A stretch of DNA of 64,000 nucleotides from positions 1-64,000 of the forward strand of contig JADGNV010000122.1 of the NCBI GenBank assembly GCA_017883285.1, given 5' to 3'. The DNA is from Candidatus Aminicenantota bacterium (GTDB lineage Bacteria > Acidobacteriota > Aminicenantia > Aminicenantales > UBA4085). The position numbers and the translations under genes are program-made. Positions within the stretch are counted from its first letter, which is position 1. Each line of letters opens with the position of its first letter. Shown here piece by piece: positions 37,422 to 45,272 of the stretch. A model generated the notes under the pieces. That model was not told where the DNA came from. It saw only the letters and a list, made by a program, of their open reading frames with translations, and made no database searches.

Positions 37422-39059
37422 ATGAAAAAGAAATGGCTGTTCCTGGTCCTGTCGGCATCCGTATCCATAATGCTGGCCGCCGGAGCGCAGAATTCGAAAA
37501 AAACGCAGGCGGGCCCGAAGGCCGCGCCGCAGAAAAAGACGGCGGCGGCCCGGGTCAAGGCTGCCGGAACGCCCGTTCAAATCCAGATGCTCGACGGACT
37601 GCCGGCGGGCTGGGCATCCCTGAAGAACGTCTCGAATAACGCGACCGACAGCGAAGTCGCGGTCGGGGCCGTCGACGCCAAGGGCAACGCCTATTGCGTC
37701 TGGACGGAATGGTTCGGCGGGGTAGGCGCGCCGCGGAATATGACGTTCGCCACGAACAAGTCGGGGACGTGGTCCACGCCCTTCGGCTGGGAGCTCGACT
37801 ATCCCGACATCGACGACGTCGGATTCCCCGCCCTGGCCGTCACGACCGACGGCAACACCTCCGTCGTGGCCTATCATGACGGCGACTTGTCGCTAAACCT
37901 GATGGCCATCAAGGAACGGGAACTGGTGAACGGGACCTGGAGCGCGGTGAAGAACATCTCGGGCGCGGACGAGGCCTCATCCTACGTCACGCTCTCCACG
38001 AATCCGGTGGACAACACCATCTTCGCCGTCTGGATGGCCGACTTCGACCCCATGAAATTGAAGTACAAATTCCGGGACCCGAGCTCGGGGCAGTGGAGCG
38101 GCGGGATGTTGGTCAACAGCGGGACGGTCGGGGGGCAATATCTCCCGAACCTCTATATCGACAAGAACGGCACGGCCCACCTCGTCTACATTGTCCGTAA
38201 CGGCAACGCCTCGGTCTGGTACACAAAGAACACCAACCCGAGAGACAATTCCGGCTGGACGACGCCCCTCCAGGTTGCGGCCGACTCCGGCCTCGCCTGG
38301 ACCTACCCCAAGGTGACGGCCGATTGGGACGGCGACGCTTATGTCTCCTGGCAGGGAGTCGATAAGGGCGTGAACTCGATCATGCTGCGCACCATGATCG
38401 ACGGCTCATGGGGGACCGCCCAGAATTTATCGAACCTCCCCGATCTCTCCGAGACGGCCTATGTCGCCGTCAACGGGGCGACGAACGAAATGTTCGTCGT
38501 CTGGCAGACGGCCTTCGGGTATTCGACGGGGAACATCAACTGGGACATCTGCATGAAGACCTACGAAATCAACAAGACGACGGGCCAAAAGGAATGGTCG
38601 GACATCTACCGGCTGACACGATACCCCGGCCACGCGGGCGAACCGCAGATCAAGATCACGAAGGAGGGGGACCTGCACCTGTTCTTCTTCGACAACACCG
38701 TCGGGGACGGGGCGGCGGACATCTTCTATTCCTATAAAATGGCCCCCCGGCTCTACGCCGTCGGGGCGCCGACGGTGACGTCGCAGCTCAATAAGGTGCT
38801 TTTCGCCGCGGAGAAATGGAACACCGTCGCCTTCACCAAGAACCCGGACAACGACGACACGAAGATCCAGGAATATCGCCTCTACCGGAAAAAGGTCGGC
38901 GAAAACGATGCCGCATTCGCCGTAATCGCGACGCTCAACATCTCGACGTTCCAGTATGTGGACAAGAAGTTGCCGGCCGGCCAACGCTACGCCTATCTGG
39001 TGAGCGTCGTGAACAAGGACGGGCTGGAACTCAAGTCGGGCGTCACGATCGAACCGTGA
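37422..39059 (+). CDS. Secreted propeller-like protein with Fn3-like C-terminal module
   Basis: WYTKNTNPRDNSGWTTP..AWTYPKVTADWDGDAYVSW; LNKVLFAAEKWNTVAFTKNPDNDDTKIQEYRLYRKK. Confidence 0.75.
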   Translation: MKKKWLFLVLSASVSIMLAAGAQNSKKTQAGPKAAPQKKTAAARVKAAGTPVQIQMLDGLPAGWASLKNVSNNATDSEVAVGAVDAKGNAYCVWTEWFGGVGAPRNMTFATNKSGTWSTPFGWELDYPDIDDVGFPALAVTTDGNTSVVAYHDGDLSLNLMAIKERELVNGTWSAVKNISGADEASSYVTLSTNPVDNTIFAVWMADFDPMKLKYKFRDPSSGQWSGGMLVNSGTVGGQYLPNLYIDKNGTAHLVYIVRNGNASVWYTKNTNPRDNSGWTTPLQVAADSGLAWTYPKVTADWDGDAYVSWQGVDKGVNSIMLRTMIDGSWGTAQNLSNLPDLSETAYVAVNGATNEMFVVWQTAFGYSTGNINWDICMKTYEINKTTGQKEWSDIYRLTRYPGHAGEPQIKITKEGDLHLFFFDNTVGDGAADIFYSYKMAPRLYAVGAPTVTSQLNKVLFAAEKWNTVAFTKNPDNDDTKIQEYRLYRKKVGENDAAFAVIATLNISTFQYVDKKLPAGQRYAYLVSVVNKDGLELKSGVTIEP

Positions 39060-39083
39060 CCGCTCTCTCAAGGAGGAACCGCT

Positions 39084-39827
39084 ATGGCCCCTGAAAAGCG
39101 CGATCCTCCCCAGGACGGCAACGTCCGGCGTTATTTTCAGAAAATCTACGCCAACTACCAATCGTCGGTGGAAAAAGCGCCGGTCGTGGACGTCCATCAG
39201 CGGATCAAACGGGCGATCGAGCCCCGGCTCGCCGGGATCGTCGTCGACATCGGTTCGGGCGGGGACACACGACACCGGAACCCGGCCATCACGCTCCTCG
39301 TCTCGGTCGACAACGTGTTGGAATTCCTCCGACACGCCAAAGACCCGGCCGCTTTCAACGCCGCGGGAGACGTCCGGGCGCTTCCCTTCAAAAAGGGCTC
39401 CGTGGACCGGATCGTCATCCAGTTCGTCGTCCATCACCTCACGGACGATCACTTGGCTGGGACTCTCCGGAACGTGAGAGCGGCCGTCGCCGAATCCGCC
39501 CGGATCCTCAAGCCGGGCGGACGGATCTTTATCGTCGATTCGATGACTTGGCGGCCCCTCGACCTCATCCAGCGGGCTCTTTATCCCCTGTCCCGGGCGA
39601 TCCTCCGCGGGTTCGGCCGGCCGATGGTCTTCATCCTGTCGGCCCCTTCTCTTGTCCGCATTTGCGCCGAATCCGGCCTGGCCGCGGAAAGGCCCGTCAC
39701 CGTCGACTGGGGAGCGATGACCGACCTGAGCCAGGCCTTGTTCCCCAAGGTCCGGTTTCCCCTTCGATATACCCCCGCGAAGCTGACCATCCTCGAGGCC
39801 GTGAAACGGGGGGAAGGAAAGGGCTGA
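39084..39827 (+). CDS. SAM-dependent methyltransferase
   Basis: VVDIGSGGDTRHRNP; DRIVIQFVVHHLTDDH; ARILKPGGRIFIVDSM. Confidence 0.8.
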   Translation: MAPEKRDPPQDGNVRRYFQKIYANYQSSVEKAPVVDVHQRIKRAIEPRLAGIVVDIGSGGDTRHRNPAITLLVSVDNVLEFLRHAKDPAAFNAAGDVRALPFKKGSVDRIVIQFVVHHLTDDHLAGTLRNVRAAVAESARILKPGGRIFIVDSMTWRPLDLIQRALYPLSRAILRGFGRPMVFILSAPSLVRICAESGLAAERPVTVDWGAMTDLSQALFPKVRFPLRYTPAKLTILEAVKRGEGKG

Positions 39828-41899
39828 TGAGAAGCTCCCGGACCGCCGACGTTTCCACCCCGGCGGTCGTCGCGGCCCTGTCTTTGGTCTTTATCTCCTA
39901 CGAAGTCGCCCGGGTCCTCCGCGTCTCCATCACCTTCGACGAGGCAGCCACCTTCCTGGTCTATATCAAGGGCGGTTTCCTGGCCCTGTTCAACTTCAAC
40001 GAAGCCAACAACCATTTCCTGAACACCGTCCTGGCGAAGATCTTCACCATGATCGGCGGGAACCATGACTTCGTCCTCCGGCTTCCGAACCTCCTGGGCT
40101 ATGCCATATATCTCGCCTTCGCCTGGCTCCTCCTCAAAAGATTCGTCCGGGGGACGGCGGCCGTCCTCGGATTCGTTCTTCTCAACACGAACCCCTATGT
40201 CCTCGATTTCTTCTCGCTTTGCCGGGGCTACGGATTGTCCCTCGCTTTCCTGATGGCCTCTCTCTATTTCTTCACCCTCTTCCTCTCCCGCTCGAGCGAA
40301 CAGGGATCGGAGGCCGATCGACTCCGCTCCTTGACCCGGGGTTTAGGGATGGCCGGCGTGGCCGTCCTATGCAATTTCGCGCTGCTCGACGTCTATTGCA
40401 GCCTGCTGGTCGTGGCCGCCCTTGTCCTCATCCTTGGCCGCGGGAAGGGCAGGGACGGACTTCAGATCGATCCGGCCGGCCCGAGCCGGTTTCCGGGCAG
40501 AAAGGCGGTCGTGGGATTGATTTTTCTTGCCGCCGTTTTCAATATGCTCGTCATATCCCAGGATCTGGAGCTGTCCGATTCGCTCTTCGAACCGGTCAAG
40601 ATCAGGATCCCCGGCCTGGCCCTGGCAGACGCCGGCCGGATCGTCGTCAACGGCCTGGACGAGAAAAAGGCCGAAATCCCGTCGCTGTTTAAGAACGACG
40701 AGTGGACGATCGGCGGCAAGACCGAATTCGTGGCGGGACTCCATTTCGAGATCCCGGCGGACGCTCTCCATGCCGTTCAAGGCCTCGAGATCCATATCGG
40801 CAGCCGGACGTTCCCCATCACCAGCCAGGATTTGCGGGCCCGGTTGAACGGCCGGAAAAACCTCATTTTTAACGGCGACGAGATGATCTCCTTGAAGAGG
40901 TCTGTCCTCCCCCTTTTCAAGCCGGCCATCAATTGGAAGGGAGACGCGAACCACCTTCGGCTAATCGCTCTCCGGTTTATGCTTCTCGCAGCGGTCTTCG
41001 CCCTGGCCGTCCTCTTCGTTTACGGAGCCGGCCGATTCTGCGTTCGACTGAAGATCCTGGGCCGGGAAGCCTACTGGAGGCTCGCCCTCCCGACCTTGGT
41101 CCTGGGCGGGCTCGTCGCCTATCCGCTTTTTCTGCTCAAGGAGGAAGGAAGTCTCTATTGGGGCGGAAACCAGGGGCTCATCCACGACACGTGGACGACC
41201 CTTGTCGACAGCTCTTTTTACGGAACGCTCTATTCGTCGCGACAGAACCTTTGGGTCGGTCTCGTCGGCATGGTCGCGACGGTCCTCTTCGCCTGGGCGA
41301 TGGCCGCTCACGCTCGGAAAAAAACGCTGGCGACACACCTGCCGGAAGCGTTGATCCCGGCCGTCATCGTTTTGGCCGTCCTAGCCATGATCCTTCAGAA
41401 CATTCTCTTCAATACCCTCTTCCTGATCGGAAGAACGGCTCTGTTCTTCATCCCGCTGTCCGCGCTCTTCCTCGTCATTTCGCTGTCCTCTTTTGGGAAA
41501 TTGAGCCGGACGGCCAAAGGCGTCTCTCTGTCGCTTTTGGTTGTTATCACTCTCTTTTCGGCCTATCACTTTTTCCGGACGGCAAACACGGCCATCACCG
41601 TGGAATGGCGGTTCAATGCGGATACCAAGCAGGTGATTTCGGACTTGGAGCATCTGAAAAACGAACGCACTCCTCGCCCCAAAACGATCCGATTGGGGGT
41701 CGATTGGATCTTTTTCCCACCCTTCGTGTATTACCAAAAACAGGCCGATCTGGCCTGGCTGGATGTTCGCTCGTACGCGAAGAGGGAAAAGAACGACGTG
41801 TACTATCTGGAACGGGCGTTCAACCCCGACCTGATGGTCCTGATCAAAAGCTATCCCGCGACCGGAAATATCCTGGTCCGGCCCAAGAACGACGAATGA
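39827..41899 (+). CDS. Polytopic membrane protein, GT-C-like
   Basis: RVSITFDEAATFLVYIKGGFLALFNFNEANNHFLNTVLAKIF; multiple TM helices and an inserted periplasmic domain; TGATG overlap with upstream gene. Confidence 0.65.
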   Translation: MRSSRTADVSTPAVVAALSLVFISYEVARVLRVSITFDEAATFLVYIKGGFLALFNFNEANNHFLNTVLAKIFTMIGGNHDFVLRLPNLLGYAIYLAFAWLLLKRFVRGTAAVLGFVLLNTNPYVLDFFSLCRGYGLSLAFLMASLYFFTLFLSRSSEQGSEADRLRSLTRGLGMAGVAVLCNFALLDVYCSLLVVAALVLILGRGKGRDGLQIDPAGPSRFPGRKAVVGLIFLAAVFNMLVISQDLELSDSLFEPVKIRIPGLALADAGRIVVNGLDEKKAEIPSLFKNDEWTIGGKTEFVAGLHFEIPADALHAVQGLEIHIGSRTFPITSQDLRARLNGRKNLIFNGDEMISLKRSVLPLFKPAINWKGDANHLRLIALRFMLLAAVFALAVLFVYGAGRFCVRLKILGREAYWRLALPTLVLGGLVAYPLFLLKEEGSLYWGGNQGLIHDTWTTLVDSSFYGTLYSSRQNLWVGLVGMVATVLFAWAMAAHARKKTLATHLPEALIPAVIVLAVLAMILQNILFNTLFLIGRTALFFIPLSALFLVISLSSFGKLSRTAKGVSLSLLVVITLFSAYHFFRTANTAITVEWRFNADTKQVISDLEHLKNERTPRPKTIRLGVDWIFFPPFVYYQKQADLAWLDVRSYAKREKNDVYYLERAFNPDLMVLIKSYPATGNILVRPKNDE

Positions 41900-41930
41900 T
41901 CCCTTCGAGCCTCTTTTTCAATATGAAGAA

Positions 41931-41939
41931 TGCTATAAT
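41931..41939 (+). promoter_or_regulatory. Extended -10 (TGcTATAAT), 7 nt before ATG
   Basis: tgctataat 41931-41939; ATG 41947. Confidence 0.6.
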
Positions 41940-41946
41940 TTAAACC

Positions 41947-42633
41947 ATGAAATTATCCGTTGTCATTCCCGTCTATAACGAGAAGAATACAATTGCGGAC
42001 ATTATCGGGTTTGTCAAAGCCGTAGAAGATTTGGATAAGGAAATTATTGTCGTCGACGATGGCAGCAAAGATGGAACCGTAAAAATCCTGAAAGATCTTG
42101 AAAAAGTTCATCCCGATGTGAAGTTTTATTATAAAGAAAAAAACGTAGGCAAAGGCGATACTTTGCGCATCGGTTTCAGCCATACGACCGGTGATTATGT
42201 CATCGTCCAGGATGCCGATTTGGAATACGATCCCCAGGACTACAAAAAGCTTCTCCGGGCTTTAACTGAAGAAAAGGCTGACGTCGTTTACGGATCCAGA
42301 TTTTCCGGAACTCGCAAAGATATGTCAACGGTTCAATATTTCGGAAATAAACTCTTAACGATAATTACGAATCTGCTTTTTGGGATCATGCTGACCGATA
42401 TGGAGACGTGCTATAAACTTATACCGGGGGATTTTGTCAGAAAGCTTCAGATAAAATCGCCGAGGTTCGATTTTGAACCCGAAATCACGGCAAAAATACT
42501 AAAATCAGGTTTAAAATTGAAAGAAGTGCCCATTCACTACAAAGGCCGCAAATATTCCGAAGGCAAGAAAATAACCTGGAAAGATGGTTTTGCCGCTTTA
42601 TGGACCTTGTTTAAGTTTAGATTTTTCGACTGA
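41947..42633 (+). CDS. Glycosyltransferase family 2, AT-rich
   Basis: MKLSVVIPVYNEKNTIADIIG..IIVVDDGSKDGT..VQDADLEYDPQDY. Confidence 0.9.
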   Translation: MKLSVVIPVYNEKNTIADIIGFVKAVEDLDKEIIVVDDGSKDGTVKILKDLEKVHPDVKFYYKEKNVGKGDTLRIGFSHTTGDYVIVQDADLEYDPQDYKKLLRALTEEKADVVYGSRFSGTRKDMSTVQYFGNKLLTIITNLLFGIMLTDMETCYKLIPGDFVRKLQIKSPRFDFEPEITAKILKSGLKLKEVPIHYKGRKYSEGKKITWKDGFAALWTLFKFRFFD

Positions 42634-42717
42634 TTCAAAACGGCCACCGACCGGAGCGTAGCGACGCGGGATGGTCATTATACTTCTTTGTCGCCGGACT
42701 CGAGTCCCCCGGCCTTG

Positions 42718-42746
42718 TTGACAAGGAGACTTGGTCGGGGTAAAAT
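42718..42746 (+). promoter_or_regulatory. Promoter TTGACA-N17-TAAAAT
   Basis: TTGACA 42718-42723; TAAAAT 42741-42746. Confidence 0.65.
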
Positions 42747-42772
42747 CTTTCTTTAAAATGGAGGAGTATGCT

Positions 42773-44353
42773 ATGAAGAGAACATCTTTTTTGTTTATAA
42801 TCTGCGTGTTGGCCTTGGCCTTGATCTCCTCAGGGTCCGCGGGCCCTCAGAAGAAATCAACGGTGGCGGCCAAGGCCGTTGTCGTTAAAGCCCCGGATGT
42901 CCCGGGAACCCCGGTCGGCCTGCCCTCCGGCTGGTCCACGCCGGAAAACGTGTCGAACAATTCGGCTTACAGCGAAGGTCCGTATGCCGCGCTGGACGCC
43001 AAGGGCAACGTCTATATCAGCTGGGTCGACTGGTACGGCGGCGTCGGCGGCGGCCGGGAAATGATGTTCAACACCAACAAGCCCGGCCAATGGAATGCGG
43101 TCCGGTCCAACCAGTTGATATACACCGCCATCGACGATTCCGGGTTCCCCCAGGTCGCCGTCACCCAGGACGGCAACAATGCCATCTACGCCTGGATGGA
43201 TGGCGATTTCTCGGCCGGACACATGAGCGTTTTCGGGGAGGAGCTGGTCAATAGCACATGGAGTGGGGCTGGAGTGATCACGACACAAGTTCCGGGACCG
43301 GCCACGTACCCGACCATCGCCGCCTCTCCCGTCGATAGCACATTCTGTTTCGTCTGGCAACAGGATGTGGGTAACGGCTTCAACCTCGCCTATCAATACC
43401 GGGACGGCGCCTCGGGCCGGATGAGCTCGCCCGGATTGATGACGACCGGCCAGGTCCTTCAATATCTTCCGAATATTTTTGTCGACGCCACGGGAACGAT
43501 CCATTGTGCCTATATTGTCCGCGTAGGCGAGGCCGCCATCTGGTATACAAAGAACGCCAACCCGAAAAGCCTCACGGGCTGGACAACGCCCATCGCCCTT
43601 TCGGGCGGAACGGGCCTCGACTGGTCGTATCCGATGGTGGCGGCCGCCGCCGACGGCGACGCCTATGTCGTCTGGCAGGAAGACCACAATGGGAACGAAG
43701 AGATCTATCTCAGGTACCAGGTAAACGGCGTCTGGCAATCGACGATCACCCTCTCCCAGACCGCGGCCCCCTCGGAACATCCCTCGATCGCCGTCAACCC
43801 GGTATCCAAGGAGGTCTTTGTCTCGTGGGCGGAGCTCACGGGAAGCGGGCTTGGCAATATCTATATAAAGACCTATGAGCTCAACAAAGCCACGGGCAAC
43901 CTGGCCTGGTCCGACAACATCCAGGTGACGTCGTCCGGGCGGGCCCTGAAGTCGGCCATCCGAGTGACCAAGGAAGGCGATATCCACCTCATCTATGCCA
44001 ACGATGGTGAGATCTGGCATACCCAAAAGCTCGCCCCGCGGCTGAGCGGCATCCAGCCGCCCACGGTCGCATCCAAGATCAACCGGGTCCTGTTCGCCTC
44101 GGAAAAAACCCTGACCATCGATTTCGCCAAGAACCCCGAGAACGACGACGCCACCCTCCAGGAATACCGTCTTTATTACAAGAAGGCCGAGGACCCCGAC
44201 ACCGCGTACATTATCCTCTCGACCTTCGCCCCGACGGCCACGCTCGAATACGTCATGAAGAAGATCCCCGTCAGCCAGAAATACAATTTCCTGGCCAGCG
44301 TCGTGAACAAGGACGGCCTCGAGCTCAAGACCACCTCGGTGCTTTCGGACTGA
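42773..44353 (+). CDS. Secreted propeller-like protein with Fn3-like C-terminal module
   Basis: WYTKNANPKSLTGWTTPIALSGGTGLDWSYPMVAAAADGDAYVVW; INRVLFASEKTLTIDFAKNPENDDATLQEYRLYYKK. Confidence 0.75.
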   Translation: MKRTSFLFIICVLALALISSGSAGPQKKSTVAAKAVVVKAPDVPGTPVGLPSGWSTPENVSNNSAYSEGPYAALDAKGNVYISWVDWYGGVGGGREMMFNTNKPGQWNAVRSNQLIYTAIDDSGFPQVAVTQDGNNAIYAWMDGDFSAGHMSVFGEELVNSTWSGAGVITTQVPGPATYPTIAASPVDSTFCFVWQQDVGNGFNLAYQYRDGASGRMSSPGLMTTGQVLQYLPNIFVDATGTIHCAYIVRVGEAAIWYTKNANPKSLTGWTTPIALSGGTGLDWSYPMVAAAADGDAYVVWQEDHNGNEEIYLRYQVNGVWQSTITLSQTAAPSEHPSIAVNPVSKEVFVSWAELTGSGLGNIYIKTYELNKATGNLAWSDNIQVTSSGRALKSAIRVTKEGDIHLIYANDGEIWHTQKLAPRLSGIQPPTVASKINRVLFASEKTLTIDFAKNPENDDATLQEYRLYYKKAEDPDTAYIILSTFAPTATLEYVMKKIPVSQKYNFLASVVNKDGLELKTTSVLSD

Positions 44354-44374
44354 CCGGACTCCGCGGGACGGGCG

Positions 44375-44415
44375 CAGGGCGGGGTTTCGTGCCCCGCCCG
44401 AGAAGGGGAGGCAGG
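44375..44415. terminator. GC-rich hairpin repeat between convergent genes, copy 1
   Basis: cgcagggcggggtttcgtgccccgcccgagaaggggaggcagg; near-identical copy at 45138. Confidence 0.6.
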
Positions 44416-44423
44416 ACAGCCGA

Positions 44424-45008
44424 TCAGAAAACGATGGCGATCCCGCCGCCGTATTCGAATCCGCCGAGCCGAATCGTCTGGCCGCTCTCCGTGGCGTTGA
44501 CCCATGTGTATTTGAGCATGCCGTTGAGGCGGAGGGGGAAGCTCTTGCCGAATTCGATATAGATCCCGCCGAGGACGTGCGTCCCCGTGGCCACGTTCAA
44601 AGTCGTTCCGATGGGGTTGGATTCGTAATAGAAATAGAAATCGGCCCCGCCGCCCAAGTACGGAATGATATAGTTCGTCGGGAGCTCGTAGCGCAGGCCG
44701 AGCGAGAGGGGGATCATCAGGAAGTTCGTCACCTCCTGCGTGTAGGTCAGCGCCCCGGTCTTGGAGAAGGCCTTGATCTGGGCGTAGAAGTCGATCCCGG
44801 CGGCGATCGACGAGGAGAGGAGGATGCCCCGGATGGTGTTCGATCCCTGGGGATAGACCGCCTTAAAGAGGGTGTCGGTGACGGTGTAAGGCCCGAGGAA
44901 AAACTCGAACGTCCCCTGTTTTCGGCCGTTCTCGACGGCGAACGTCGAAAGGGACGTGGCGAGAATCAGGGCCGCCACCGCCGCCGTGCGTCGCGCGTGC
45001 GTTCTCAT
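44424..45008 (-). CDS. Outer-membrane beta-barrel protein
   Basis: Signal peptide MRTHARRTAAVAALILATSLSTFA; barrel pattern; resembles the C-terminal domain of the AMIN protein at 26188. Confidence 0.65.
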   Translation of the reverse strand: MRTHARRTAAVAALILATSLSTFAVENGRKQGTFEFFLGPYTVTDTLFKAVYPQGSNTIRGILLSSSIAAGIDFYAQIKAFSKTGALTYTQEVTNFLMIPLSLGLRYELPTNYIIPYLGGGADFYFYYESNPIGTTLNVATGTHVLGGIYIEFGKSFPLRLNGMLKYTWVNATESGQTIRLGGFEYGGGIAIVF

Positions 45009-45054
45009 GTCGCTCCCCGAAAGTTATAACATCCGGCCCGCGGCGCTGTCAAAT

Positions 45055-45181
45055 GACGAGCGGCGCTATGCCCCGGGTCAAGGCCCGGGGCATAGCGCCG
45101 CTCGTCAAGGGTTCCAAGGGGGAGTCGCCCCCTTGGTCGCAGGGCGGGGTTTCATGCCCCGCCCGAGAAGGGGAGGCAGGG
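45055..45181. repeat. Cluster of inverted repeats: 23-bp perfect arms (45055-45077 / 45084-45106), 9-bp arms (45114-45136), and hairpin repeat copy 2 (45138-45181)
   Basis: gacgagcggcgctatgccccggg-tcaagg-cccggggcatagcgccgctcgtc; ccaaggggg-agtcg-cccccttgg; gggcggggtttcatgccccgccc. Confidence 0.85.
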
Positions 45182-45255
45182 CGGCCGGCTCTTCCCGGCG
45201 CCCGTTGGAAGGGGTCTTCCCCTCCAAATTGACCGCCCCTGACGCGCGCCGATTG

Positions 45256-45264
45256 TGATATAAT
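45256..45264 (+). promoter_or_regulatory. Extended -10 (TGaTATAAT), 8 nt before the ftsK-family ATG
   Basis: tgatataat 45256-45264; ATG 45273. Confidence 0.6.
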
Positions 45265-45272
45265 TTTGCGCG

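Noticed and set aside
19126-44353. Type IX secretion or exosortase sorting signal on the propeller proteins
   Set aside because: C-termini end in an Fn3-like strand without PEP-CTERM/LPXTG features, and no T9SS or exosortase genes are visible in the window.
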